Source of the DNA: Anadara kagoshimensis
Lineage: Eukaryota > Mollusca > Bivalvia > Arcoida > Arcidae
DNA length: 64,000 bases
Assembly (NCBI GenBank): GCA_021292105.1
Contig: CM037868.1
Location: 22,925,845-22,989,844, forward strand
Direction: 5' to 3'
The position numbers and the translations under genes were made by a program. Under the pieces are notes generated by a model. That model did no database searches. It saw nothing but the letters and a program-made list of their open reading frames with translations, and was not told where the DNA came from. Each line of letters starts with the position of its first letter. The stretch's first letter is position 1. Shown here one piece after another: positions 1 to 13,300 of the stretch.

Positions 1-58
1 AGTTACATTTTCTCCATGGAATAGTCATCTAACTACATCGAAATGTTTTTTTATAATA

Positions 59-236
59 CAGTTCAACCTGCCTTCAAGGCCACCTCTTTATAAGGGCCAC
101 ATGCTTATAAATGTCAGTAAAATTATATACTTATTGTTGTTTTTTTATATTAGTTGAATCTGTATACAAACACTATCTGTCCATAAAGGCCACTTTTGCT
201 GATTCTCTTCTGTGCCTTTATAGACAGGATTTGCTG
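59..236. mobile_element. pogo/Tigger-type MITE
   Basis: Starts CAGTTCAACCTGCC after TA and ends TTTGCTG before TA. The interior has AAGGCCACC and TTATAAGGGCCAC repeats. Related to 921-1094, 9591-9840 and, more distantly, 31147-31281. Confidence 0.65.
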
Positions 237-464
237 TATAGCATTTTAATTAATAAATATATCAAATGTATGTTCTTTTTAAACTTAAGCAAGCTAATTT
301 TAATACAAAATTTACTTAAATGAATAACTCAACTACTAAAACATGTTTAAAGGGATTTAAAACTGAAACATATGATCCTGATACTGCCAAAACAACCAAG
401 GAAATATTTTATACTTGTGTGAAACTTATGATAGACATTATTACATAGGAACTGTAAGTAAACT

Positions 465-760
465 TACAAATCACTATTGTTGATAAGTTTGATGTTTCTG
501 TGTTCAGGATTGCCCTGCATGGATATATTTGACGTCTCATAGTTCCATGTTCCTTTCACACAATTTTGATTTAACACGTGGCGGGTGTGGCTATCTAAAC
601 AGGAGGTGCTTACCCTTCCGGAGCACCCGGCCTCACTTCCGTGGTAAAAGTTCACATGTCTAACCTAACTTGTCAGTACCAAAGTTTTTACTTTGCTTCT
701 GGTTTGAGATTCGGACATGGATTAGTATGTTTGTTTTTGATTAGTAAAATATTGTATGTT
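465..760 (+). mobile_element. Penelope-like element (PLE) 3' tail, 5'-truncated
   Basis: Matches the sequence after the reverse-transcriptase stop at 17405: TTGATAAGTTTGATG, CACGTGGCGGGTGTGGCTA, AAACAGGAGGTGCTTACCC, then TTTTACTTTGCTTCTGG. It begins within the end of the RT frame and carries no other coding part. Confidence 0.8.
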
Positions 761-920
761 TTGAGGTTAAGATGAGTTTATATGCTGTAAAGTAATATTT
801 TGGCAGCAACATTGTTCTTGGCAACAATTCGAAACAAACTGAGGCAGTTATTATTGTAAATATTCATTAAAGATAATATCACATGAATGTTTGAATGTAT
901 TGCAGATTTTTAGGTATGTA

Positions 921-1094
921 CAGTCCAACCTGCCTTAAAGGTTACCTCTATATAAGGACCACCTGCTTATAAAGGCCAGTAGAACTATATCCCAATTGTT
1001 CTTTATTTATATTATTTGAACCTGTTGATAAAGGCCACCTTCCATAAAGGCCACTTTTACTGGTTCCCTTGGGTGGTCTTTTTAGTTTTGACTA
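921..1094. mobile_element. pogo/Tigger-type MITE
   Basis: About 174 bp, starts CAGTCCAACCTGCC next to TA, ends TTTTGACTA before TA, with internal TATAAAGGCCAC repeats. Typical of small non-autonomous pogo-group elements. Confidence 0.7.
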
Positions 1095-1110
1095 TATATT
1101 CACATCGACT

Positions 1111-1716
1111 CTACGATGACAGAAGAGCCTCCGGATTCGAATCTTCTAAAACACGTGTTTATGGATAACAGTGCCTAGGTATGAATCCCACTCTGGACAA
1201 ATACTATTGTGAAGAAAGGTTGTCAGTTCCCTTCTTGATAGTCTATTGTATTCTCGAGGGAAATTCGGTCCTCTCCATAATTCCTAAACAAGCCGTCCAT
1301 CCCTCAGAACAAGTTACAATCTTTGACTATGGCGTAAAACAACATTTAAATCTGCAGACGGCCGTGAAGGGTGATAAAGACTAATTTAAAATAACCGTTT
1401 CCTTCTTATCTTTAATGTTTACTCCAACCTAAATATGTATGTGGGAGTTCGTCGGTACGAACCAGGATACAATTTTACAAAGACATGAAAACTGGTAGAA
1501 TATGTTCTTTTGGGTACCTCGGAAGAGATCTTATAAACCAATGTCTTGTGTCACGACAGGTGTGTCAGGTAAAAGAACCCTTTCTGCACATTGCCCTAAG
1601 CACACTGCAAAGGTTAAACATTTTGTCACTTCATTTTTATCTGGTGACGTCTCGATGTAAGTGAAATATTCTCGACTCGGACGTAAAACCCCATTCAATC
1701 AATCAATTCAACCTTA
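1111..1716 (+). mobile_element. tRNA-derived SINE with ATCA-type tail
   Basis: The 5' part carries a B-box-like GGTATGAATCCC and matches the fragment at 13091-13290. The 3' part is GGTGACGTCTCGATGTAAG, TGAAATATTCTCGACTCGG, then CAATCAATCAATTCA. This 3' end is the type shared by Meta/RUDI-group bivalve SINEs. The middle is longer than usual, so an insertion or composite is possible. Confidence 0.65.
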
Positions 1717-2084
1717 ATAGATGAACTAATCAATAATCAATGGATTACCAGTATATTTGTGTAGAAAACCAAAATTACTTCAACAATATTACTACCTACC
1801 TCCCAAATGTAAAGTGTCTGCCATTTTCTGTGCAATATGTCATTCGTTCTTCATATGTAACACACGTTTATATCAAATAAAAATTATCATATTTCAGTTA
1901 TTCATGTAACAAAATTCTTTAAAGTGCAAGGTGATATGCGTCTAGATTGATATGAAACGTACATAGGTGTTTTAGAAATTTCAAAGTAAATATTTCGGTG
2001 AAGCACGTATTTAATGCAGATTTAAAGACAATCCAACAAAAACATATCAGTTTCTTTATAATTATATATCTCTCATTCAAAAGC

Positions 2085-2385
2085 TAAAATTGAAAATACA
2101 TATTCATGTAAAAATCACAATTCAAAAGCACAATAAAATCATTAAAATAAAGTAGACCAGGTGCTTCGGAAGGGTAAGGACCTTCTGTTCAACTAGCTAC
2201 AACTGTCACGTTTTAAAATGGAATTGGAATTATTTAAAGGAACGTGCGACTATTGGGCCTAAATATACATTGAGTATATCTTGATACAGATATGTACTTA
2301 TCAACAATATTGTGACGACGTCACAAAATGTTTTGGAGGGCTTTAATAACCCAAGTTTGAAATATCCCTTCGTAAACGATACGTA
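2085..2385 (-). mobile_element. PLE 3' tail, 5'-truncated, diverged
   Basis: Reverse-oriented copy with AGGTGCTTCGGAAGGGTAAGG, AACTAGCTACAACTG and ATCAACAATATTGTGACGA, in the order expected for the family. Confidence 0.7.
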
Positions 2386-4950
2386 TACAAATATACCGAA
2401 TACAGCCGGTAATGATGTTTAATATTTAATGGTATATAATACTAGCAGGAATTTACAGTATCATTATAATGAGTCAAGTGAAAAAACATTTTAAAATCAA
2501 TTTTGAATGTATATATTTATATAAATCTATATATTTACTCACCTGGGCTGTATAAGATAAAACCAATGCATAATATTTTAACATAAAGGTATTTCTAGCT
2601 AATCTTACTAGACTAATAGTTTTATCTCTAAATAACGTGACTTTATCATCTAATTCATACTTCATATTATGAGGAAGGAAATAAAAATACAAATCACTTA
2701 TTAAAAAATATAACATGAAAGTAATATTTACAAAATATATTAATAGACCTAATAGTGTTCATTTTTTACACTCTTTAATCACATACACTAGGGAAATCCA
2801 TTTGCCAAAATGAAGCGACGAGATGTCAAAAACAGTAATGGTAACGCTATATATTAAAGATAAAATTATGTCAAGTTTTAGATAAATTTAATATTTCTGT
2901 GTAATGCTATCTGCTTACAAAGAAGAAATAATTTAAGAAAAGTATGCATATTAAAAAGGCTAAGTATGAAAAAGTATGTATATTACGTAATTATGATTTT
3001 CAGTTTAGTCAGTTCTGTACTAGCCATGTGCACATTTTCTCACGGCAATTTTGCAATGTATTCTGCTAACTGAACAAGTTGTTACAATTTTAAATCTTAA
3101 CGATTTTTCATGCAAAATGTTGAAGACTATCATATCAGAACTAGCCTTAACTTTCCAAAGTATCATAGGACTTTGATGCTGAGTAACAAATTCCGGATTT
3201 TCTTGAAAGCTATAGTTTTTGAAAAGCTCTTACTTGACATTTTACTGAAAGGCATGTATTTCACCAAATTTACAGACTGTAGAAAAAATAAAATAGATCC
3301 GCTGTATAGTTAATTTTACAAGCTGAGTGAAATTGTAAATGCACAAATTGTCCAAGTCGTTGTAATTTTGCATTCATCCAAGGAGTATCGTTTCGATGAG
3401 AATGGTTAAATGACACTTAAATATAAATAGCATAAATCATATCAGTTTGATTGATAATTTCATATTATACCAGTTTTATAAATAAGAAATTATATTCCGA
3501 AACGATCATCTAGTGCTGCAACTAAAACGTATTCATTGATAACACCAAGATATATTTATGAAAGTTAAAAATTTGAATATTTCAATTTTTTTCTTAATCG
3601 CGCGCAGAAAAAATACAACTAGCTCATTGAGGTAATGGTTGAGAGCTAAAGAACACTTTGGCCTCATATATGATACAAAACGACTAATATTTGTTCTATA
3701 AAAACCCGGTGTTTTAAAACGTCAATGTTACCTATAGCTTCAAATGTTATAAAGAAAAATTATATATCAGTATTAATATATTTATATAGGACAATTTGCA
3801 CTTTATTCAACACAAAATAAAATGTATATACTCCACTACAGGTAAAATAATTGCATTAGGAAACTTAAAATCTAAGAACTAGATAATATTTAACTAATAT
3901 AACCAGACATTAAAACTAGATATACTTATCACATTATCAAGTATTCAAATATTCAAAATAATTTTAAATTGACTTTTTTATGTTTATTATTTAGATTTAC
4001 ATTGAATTTTTAATTTCATATTTGTCAGCGAACCATCTTAATCTATCAATAATGCCGAAAAAGTTCAATTATATCTTCATATTATGTTTTATATATTCAA
4101 TATATCCCAGTTCAATTTTCTATAGGATACGTTCAACATGTTTTAAAAAATATCAAGTGATAATTTTCTTTAAAATAGAGGGGTCCAATTAATGAGGATT
4201 TACTACCAACAATGTAGATTAAAGAAATCAAATATTTTATGTTAAAAATATGTTTTCTAAAATTAGATGCAAAAGAATGTAAATGTTTATTTGTCATATA
4301 ATAAATGATAGTCATCGCTGATTTACATGTTTTATTATCCCGAATATTTAGACAGAAAACCATATATTTAGATCTCATTTTTTAAAAGTGTGGAAAGATA
4401 TTAAAAAATTTTATCGATTTTAAAAAAACAATTCAAACCTCTATCTGGAATTCTAAGACAAAAAAAAAGAAACAAACAATTTTTGATTTTATAACCTTTT
4501 ATCTTCTTATTCCAAAAATTGTTATTTTAACAGCACTAGACGGCCGTTTAGGGATACTGTAAGGATTATTTCGTGGTGAATGTATTCCCTATGGAAATAC
4601 ACTAACCAGGCCGATTTCCGCTATTTCCAAGATTTGGCGCTAATTTATAATACTAGAAACGAGGTATCAGGTTTAAAAAGCAGATTTACTCTGTTTTTAA
4701 TATTGTTAAAGTTAAAGTTAAATCACCATACAATATTCTCAACATCCAATATTCATAGTAGTAGTACAACAAAAATAAATAAAACCTACGTCAGTGACTA
4801 GTATTATAAAAGGGACGCAGCATGTCCAGTGTGGTAGGAGATAACTACTGTAATATTAATATTTAAGATTATATAATCAGCACCTTGCTTAGAATAGATA
4901 ATACACGGCGTTCTTCTTAAAATCTCAACAAATGGTCTGGTGTGTAATGT
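2386..4950. other. AT-rich sequence with nothing recognised
   Basis: No convincing exon, repeat family or promoter seen. Only short chance reading frames occur on both strands. Confidence 0.5.
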
Positions 4951-4959
4951 CTAAAAGTC

Positions 4960-5345
4960 AGAAGTTATCTGACATGTTTGAACGCTGCGCGCCTTTTATA
5001 CTAGTATGACGTAGGGTGTCATGTGACCAAGTTAACCAATCATAAATGCGTACGGCAACTCTCATCCAATGAAATGCATGTGCGGTGCCTCTCACTCTCC
5101 GCTCAGAATCCTCTCACATCGCACCGCCGCACAACTTCCGCACAAGACACAGAAAAAGCAATTTAAACATGTTAAAATATAATAATATGATTGTGAGGAA
5201 AATGATTATACAAATATACAACAGGAACTTTAATTATTTAATAACATAATGCATGAGAACGGTAATGGTAAGTAGAAATTAATGATAAAGTGGGCCGAGG
5301 CGAGGCGGCACTTCCAAGATGGAGTAACAGCAAGTAAGTGATGTT
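4960..5345. promoter_or_regulatory. Promoter-like GC-richer island
   Basis: Less AT-rich than its surroundings. It has two CCAAT boxes (AACCAATC near 5034, ATCCAATG near 5065), a palindromic GTCATGTGAC E-box near 5020, repeated CCGC blocks near 5120, and CTTCCAAGATGGAG near 5310 followed by a donor-like AA|GTAAGTG. It could be a TATA-less promoter with a 5' non-coding exon, on + upstream of TEX9. No TEX9 N-terminal codons follow, so the link is inference. Confidence 0.3.
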
Positions 5346-5613
5346 TTACTATTTTACTACTAAAAACGGGTCTGGCGCTACTGACGAGTTATGAAATGTA
5401 ATAAAATACATAAATAATGTGAGTTAATCACAATATGAGCCGTGAAATGACATAAAACTAATAATATACTAAATACGAAGCTGAATAACTAACTCTGCAT
5501 AACGAGTTGTAACACTTGTAAACACGAATGGTTTGTGCACGTCAGAGCTCAAAAAGGATAAAATTACGATGTCTAGCGCTTACAGATTGCAATATTGTTG
5601 AAATAGGTAAGTA

Positions 5614-6005
5614 CAGTGAAACCTGGCTAAACCGGACACTCTCTAAACCGGACAACTCTCTATTCCGGACAAAATATTTGGTCCCGAATTTATCCTTCTT
5701 TATTTCAATTAACAAGAACCTCTCTAAACCGGACACTCTCTATTCCGGACACCGGACAAACTTTTTAGTCCCAAGTTGCTTATATCCTTAAAATTGAACC
5801 TCTCTAAACCGGACAACATTTTGATTTTTTTAATTACTTGTTTTTTTTCTTTTTTAAATATATTAGTTTTAAACCGATCTATAAAAATATTCAATTATGA
5901 TCACTTAAAAATCATAATTTTATTTAAATTTTTTTTATTCTCATTTAAAACTTTAAAACATTTGGTATTTAATTCAATTATTTATTTATTAAATATTTTT
6001 TATCT

Positions 6006-6070
<65 letters not shown>

Positions 6071-6571
6071 TTTCTTTTTGTAATTTTTCTTTATAATCTA
6101 AATTTGTTTATTAATTAATTTCTTTATTGACACAATAAATTAAGATAAGCACTTCTATACAATCTTATCTTGTTATCTATAGTTGCTACAGTTGATTTGT
6201 TAATTATTATCCAGTGACACCTTATGTATCAAAGGGACTGGAAAGTGTCAACACTATTGTTGTCTTGTTAGGAATTAATAAAGGTATTCTATTTGTCTTG
6301 AGTACCCTAATTAGAATCGTCTTAAGAAAGTGAATTAAAGGTGATTTAAAACCAATTAGTGCTTTTACATTTAGCATATCATCTATAATGAGATGTGTAC
6401 TTAACAGTTGTTGACTGTGGCTTCTCTGACATGTATTACATCTTTCTAGATTGATTTAGTTAAGGGGAGATAAGCCAAGTTAAAATTTCAAAACCTCTCT
6501 AAACCGGACACCTCCCTAAACCGGACAAAATTTTTGGTCCGGAGCTTGTCCGGTTTAGAGAGGTTGTACTG
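5614..6571. mobile_element. Non-autonomous pogo/Tigger-like transposon, 958 bp
   Basis: Begins CAGTGAAACCTGGCTAAACC and ends GGTTTAGAGAGGTTGTACTG, bounded by TA on both sides (5612-5613 and 6572-6573). CTCTCTAAACCGGACA is repeated several times near both ends. No transposase frame is visible; the middle holds a (TA)n tract at 6008-6067. The TIR style CAGTGAAACCT with TA duplication is that of the Tc1/mariner pogo branch. Confidence 0.85.
6008..6067. repeat. (TA)n microsatellite
   Basis: About 60 bp of uninterrupted alternating T and A within the pogo-like element. Confidence 0.97.
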
Positions 6572-7126
6572 TACATATATACAGCTAAACATGTTCAATC
6601 AATCAGTAATGAGTTTAAATGCACATATTTATAATATGACTTGAAAAACGACAGCGGCACCATGCCCTGTCTACCTTCCAAAAACAATATTACGGTAAAC
6701 AACAGTTTATGATCACACACACATACACACATACCTATGAATGTTGGCCACATGACAAACATGAGTGAAATTTATGAATACAATATGAAATAGGACGCAT
6801 TACAAGTAATGCCAAATGCCACTTGCATTACAATACAATTCCTCAAAAATAGTGTTTGCACCAGAATTAAAAAACCAAGTTATTTTGAAAGGGTTGAAAA
6901 ATATTTAAAGAGTCCAAAAAAGAAAAAAAAAGAAAACTAGTTTTTTAGATAAACTTACATGTGTAATAATACTTTTTTAAAGTTTTTTTTAAAAATTTCT
7001 TCATTTTATTTTCTTTACCAAATTTATATTTTTGAACTTATAATTGACCTATAAATTTGTAAAAATTATTAAAAATAATTTTTTTTATACTTTTTTAAGT
7101 GTTATTGCTTTTTCAATATTTTTTAG

Positions 7127-7317
7127 ATCTCGACCTAAAAGTAAATTTAATATTGCAGACAACGTGGCTGACCCAGATGCATTCATGACAGAATTCAAAG
7201 ATTTCTCTATTGACAACACTGTGAGTAACATAGAGGGCCGAATTGAACGAGGAGATCTATCCCTAGATGATACCGATGATGATGTCATTCCTCAGGCTGC
7301 CACTGATATGGGGTCAG
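7127..7317 (+). CDS. TEX9: TEX9 exon a (first one visible)
   Basis: Acceptor TTTTTTAG before 7127, donor CAG|GTAAGT after 7317. The first base completes a codon begun upstream, so at least one earlier exon exists. It encodes the acidic stretch with FKDFSIDNTVSNIEG and a DDTDDDV cluster, matching the TEX9 segment just before the coiled coil. It ends in phase 1. Confidence 0.9.
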
Positions 7318-10300
7318 GTAAGTTACCATGGTTACCATATACTGTAAACGTTGTTATTTTTGCATGGTTGAAATTTTCGATATTTTCTAAAATTGTAAAA
7401 TTCATAAAAAAATACTCCCTCTTGAAAATCAAGTTTTTTTCACTTAAATGAATAAAAAATTTCTCCCAAGCCTGTCTGGGTACTCCTGTTTCTAACAACA
7501 TCCTATAACTGACCACCTTGATCTTGGTGATAAAGATCTTTACTCCGGTATAAAACATCATTACTACCCTCAGCTCTCTGAAAAACAATCACAAACATAC
7601 CAGTTCATGTAAAAATTACGCGCTTTAAAAGCAAAGTAAAAAAAAATTGAAACCGGCAATTAAACATGCTAAACGCATGAACCTTTTTAACTAGGGAAGT
7701 GAGGTGGGGTTCTCTGAAAGGGTAAGCACCTATGAAATTATAAATTTTGGTGTTCAATGCACACTCCTAAAAAGCAAAGTAAAAAAAATTTAACCGACAA
7801 TTAAACATGCTAAACGCATGAACCTTTTTTTAACTAGGGAAGTGAGGTGGAGTTGCTCCGCAAGGGTAAGCACCTATGAAATTATAATTTTGGTGTTCAA
7901 TGCACACTCCTAAAAAGCAAAGTAAAAAAATGAAACCGGCAATTAAACATGTTAAACGCATGCACCTTTTTAACCAGGGAAGTGAGGCGGGGTTGCTCCG
8001 CAAGGGTAAGCACCTATGAAATTATAAATTTTGGTGTTCAGAGCACACTCCTAAAAAGCAAAATAAAAAAAAATTGAAAATGGCAATTAAAGTTGAAGAA
8101 GTTAACCACATTGTTTTTCCCCAGGTAAGTGAGGCTGGATGTTCCAAAAAGGTAAACACCTTTGAAATTATAAAATTTTTAAGTTGTGAATAATTTTTTT
8201 ACAAGCTGTCATACTGTACATGTATAATTTTTTTTTCAGAGGCAACAATACGGTTTTTGAAAGCAAAGCTTCGTTTGATGCAGGAAGAGTTAGACAGACT
8301 TTCACAAGAATGTAACAGAAAGGTTATCATAAGATTTATTACCTATAATTCTGAAATTCTAGACTTCTTTAAAAACTTTTTACTAACCCCCCCCCCATGT
8401 AACAAAAAAACTATATGTAGTTTATTAATAAGTAAAAATAGAGTGTCACTGCACATAGGTAAAACGTTGCAGATAGGGACATTGCATGTGAAAAACTACA
8501 TGTATATGAATGGAAGGTGACCTTTTCCACATGACATAATAAATTTTACCTAGGACATAACTTCTGATGTAAACATAATTTTCAGTTTGTTAAATCTCCA
8601 TTGCAGCAATATTTTTTCTACAGAAATACTTAATGGTTGTCATGTAATTGTTGTCTGATTATGATGTCGTTAAAGTTCACATGGTCATGTGAGATGTGCC
8701 TATCTCATATGAACAGTTATGAAAGAAATTGCTCCAGACTAATAGATTCTTACACTGGTGACAGGGTAAGACAGAGATATCTAAAACTCAGATGAATATT
8801 TTCTCAATGTCCAGAACTTGCTAAAACTCGTTCTAGACAGGAAAATGATCATACTCGTTTGAAATATCTCTGTCTTACACTGTTACTGGTGTAAGATTCT
8901 TGTTCTCACACATTTGCAACATAAAATGATTTATAAGCAAAAAATTGCATCAAATGTTCATTTTTTATGTCACCATCCCCATGATCCCTGCCTGATGAAA
9001 ATGACGTAATTAATTTTTGTTGACATTCTCCCATAAAATGATAATGAGGTCATCAATTTAGCATGGGCTAGTGATTGTGATGTTGAGAAAGTGTTGGTTG
9101 ACTAAGGAACTTTTCTCAACTTGTTAAGTTCTCCCAACGATAAATCAAGGGCAGGTATAAATATGTAGCAAATTTAGTGTGTAGTCTGTCTCAACCCTAG
9201 GGTGAAACAAGGAAATCCCACATGGGTAAAAACAAGAGATTTCCATATTACAAGTGTGAGAAATTGTTCTATCTGTTTTGTCTTGTTGATATTTAGTGTG
9301 AAGTATGTCTCAACCCTAGGGTGAAACAAGGAAATCCCACATGGGTAAAAACAAGAGATTTCCATATTACAAGTGTGAGAAATTGTTCTATCTATTTTGT
9401 CTTGTTGATCTAGGATGATGAGTCTGGTGGTTTAAAAGGTAAAATAAAAGATCATGAAGATGAGAGAGGACGACTACATCGAACAAATGCAGCACAACAA
9501 TCACAGATTGATCAGTTTAAGAAGGTTGCAGAAGACGCTAAAAATAAATCTGAAAGTCTAGAAACACAGTTATCTGCTGTTAAAAAGGTACATCTAACCT
9601 TCCACCTCTATATAAAGGCCACCTGCTTATAAAGGCCAGTAGAATTGTATCTCAATTGTTCTTTATTCATATTATTTGAACCTGTATATAAAGGTCACCT
9701 GCTTATAAAGGCCAGTAGAATTTTATCTCAATTTTTCTTTATTCATATTATTTGAATTTTGAATTTATATATAAAGGCTTACTGCTTATAAAGGCCACTT
9801 TTTTTGTTCCCTTGGGTGACTGTTATAGACAGGTTTGACTAAATATTTATTTAGTTATAATGTTTGTTTTTCCTTTTACTTAATGGGTATTTTAAATACT
9901 CTCTTTTGTGAAAAGCATATTTTTCTTAAGTAAATTAATGGATTTAATGAAGTTTGACATCCAAGTCAAGAATATTTGATCACTTATATTGAGACATCAC
10001 CAGCTATTGGTAAAGTGGCAGAAATTTTGACCTTTGCATTGCACTCGCGGCAATGTGCAGGGAGGGTGCGCTTATGTCCCATGACATGGGACATCTATGT
10101 TTAAAGTCTTTTCTGAAAGACCCAGTGACTTTTATTTCAAAATGCTGAGTTCTAGGGAAAGAACAGTAACTACTTATTTTCAAGTCTTGGTCAGACCCAG
10201 CCAGGGTTCAAACCAATGATCTCCCATGTACAGAGCTAGCTAGCACTCTGTCAACTGAGCTACATTTGTGGTCTAGTTTTTATAGGAAAGAGTTATTCAG

Positions 10301-13300
10301 CATTATGTTCATTTATTCTTTAACTGTCAGTGATTAGAAAATTAAATTCTACTCTTAAAATAGAAAAAAATGTTTTATAAACCAAAATTAAAATCAAGTA
10401 GATTTTCTTGCAATAAAACAGATCATACAACGATGACCTGATGTCATATTATATGGCACAGAGTAAAAAGTCTTCACAAAATCAACAGTTTTCGCTAAAG
10501 ATTTGTTGTATTTACCATTAGAAGGTCTCTAATCGGTTGTTCATTTTACCATTCCAAAGCACCTGGCCTCACTAGTTTGAGGGGGTATATTTGAATCATC
10601 ATGTCTGTCTGTCTTTGTAAAATTGTGTCCAGGTCATATCTCATAGCTGCTTTGAACAACTGTCATTAAACTTCACACGAATAATCTTAATGGTCAATAG
10701 ATGTGTCATGACCTTAAACCAAGGTCATATCATAAAGATCAAGTTCCCGGGAAAACATAAAATGTTGGAGGGCAGGTATTTGGCTCTCAAGAGACAGTTC
10801 CAGTTGATTTTGTTTGATCTATTTACAGGAGTTAGACCAGTTGAAGCGGTCACAAAAACAACAAAGTAGTAACCAGAGTGCCACATAAGTACGGCTAAAC
10901 CGAGCTCTAGAGGAAATAGAGAAATATAAAGATCAACTACATAGAGCTAAATCTGCATCAAAAGTAGGTCACTGTGACACCACACAACTCATGTTTTAAC
11001 TACACAGAGCTAAATCAGCATCAAAAGTAGGTCAATGTGACACCACACAACTCATGTGTTAACTACACAGAGCTAAATCTGCATCAAAAGTAGGTCACTG
11101 TTTTACCACACAACTCATGTGTTAGCTACACAGAGCTAAATCTGCATCAAAAGTAGGTCACTGTTGTTTAACTACACAGCTAAATCTGTATCAAAAGTAG
11201 GTGACTGTTGTTTAACTACACAAAGCTAGATCTGTATCAAAAGTAGGTGACTGTTGTTTAACTACACAGAGCTAAATCTGCATCAAAAGTAGGTCACTGT
11301 TGTTTAACTACACAGAGCTAAATCTGTATCAAAAGTAGGTCACTGTTGTTGTACTACACATCTAAATCTGTATCAAAAGTAGGTGACTGTTGTTTAACTA
11401 CACACAGCTAAATCTGTATCAAAAGTAGATGACTGTTGTTTTTAATACACAGCTAAATCTGTATCGAAAGTAGATGACTGTTGTTTAACTACTCAGAGCT
11501 AAACCTGCATCAAAAGTAGGTCACTGTTGTTTAACTACAGAGCTAAATCTGTATCAAAAGTAGGTGACTGTTGTTTAACTACACAGAGCTAAATCTGCAT
11601 CAAAAGTAGGTCACTGTTGTTTAACTACACAGCTAAATCTGTATTAAAAGTAGGTCACTGTTGAACTACACAGAGCTAAATCTGCATCAAAAGTAGGTCA
11701 CTGTTGTTTAACTACACAGCTAAATCTGTATCAAAAGTAGGTGACAGTTGTTTAACTACACAGAGCTAAATTTGCATCAAAAATAGGTCACTGTGACACC
11801 ACACAAATTGGTCATTATAAGTTATACAGGTTTTTTGGCAGATTACAGAACCCCATGAATAATGGAAGGACCAAAATGGTCCTTTACTAAATCTACTAAG
11901 GGCAATAATTTGAATTAAGCATATCTTAAATTTAAAATTAAGAAGCAGACAATTTTTTGAGCGATGTTTCCAATGTTTACGTTATATTCAAACATGTCAA
12001 CCTTTACGGTTTTTCCTTAGTCTGTTAGTCTTTACACAAATGTATGTGTCATGAAAAAATTGTGACATTCATATAATCATTTGTTGAAATCCTAAAAACT
12101 GAGTTTGTATTAATGTACCTTGTTAATTGATAGTAATAAAATATAATATACCTCTTAAGAAAAAGTTTGCAGCAATTATCTCAATGCTTTAATGGAACAG
12201 AAAGAATAAACTTCTATCCATGGTATATCGTCTAATAATACATGGACGGGAGTCTACAGGATGTGGCTGTTCAATATTTGTATTTTTTTAGGATGCTACA
12301 GACACAGAAAAGAGAAAAGTGGATCAGTTATTATCTGATAATAAAAGATTAGAAAAACAGAAAAATGAATTAATGGCTGGATTTAAAAACAACTTAAACT
12401 AATAGATATACTAAAACTACAGAAGGTAATCTAAAAATTAAAAACAAACATACTAATCCATGTCCGAATCACAATCCAGAAGCAAAGTAAAAACTTTGAA
12501 ACTGACAAGTCAGGTTAGACAAGTGAACTTCCACTCGGGAAATGAGGCCAGGTGCTCCAGAAAGGGTAAGTACTTCCTGTTTAGCTAGCTACACTGGCCA
12601 CATGTGTAATCAAAATTGTGTTCAAGGAACATGGATTTATGGTACATCAAAGATATCCAGGGCAATCCTAATGATGACAATAGATATAACTTTTTCTTTT
12701 CTGTCACTGAATCTTTTGTCAGTGGGGTCTGGACGCTTGTAATAGTGGAAATTAGCAATCAGTTTTGAAAATGAATAACACCAATTTTTGTTACAAAACT
12801 CTAAAATGGACAGTGGAAAACATGTTTTATGTACTAAATAATATATATAAGTTTGATGTCAGTGTTCCATGTTCCTTTCACTCAATTTTGATTACACACA
12901 ATGACGGTGTAACTAGCTAAACAGGAGATGCTTATCCTTCCGTTGCACCAGTCCTCACTTCCCTGGTGGAAGTTCACATGTTTAACTTTCTTGTCAGTTT
13001 CAAAGTTTTTGCTTTGCTTCTGGATTGTGAATCAAACATTAATAAGTATGTTTGTTTTTGAATTAAATAACTTGGATTCATTTTTATCATAAAAAGAGCC
13101 TCAATAGCTGAATGGTCGAAAAATTGCATGCTTACCAATCACAACACCTGTTACAGCCTAGGTTTGAATCCCACTCACGACAGATACTAGCGTGAGACAG
13201 TTTGTCAATTCACTTCCTGAAAGTTGATTGCTTTTCTCTCTAGTTTTGTCCATCATTTCTAAGCTTGACTGCCTTGATTAGTGAAAAAAAGCTGAAATGT

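Noticed and set aside
5310-5345. TEX9 first coding exon at AAGATGGAG
   Set aside because: The ATG is followed by a stop two codons on and no TEX9 N-terminal residues follow; it is kept only as possible 5' non-coding sequence.
7322-7340. RFX X-box (GTTACCATGGTTACC) marking TEX9 as ciliary
   Set aside because: The second half-site does not match the consensus and it lies in an intron just after an exon.
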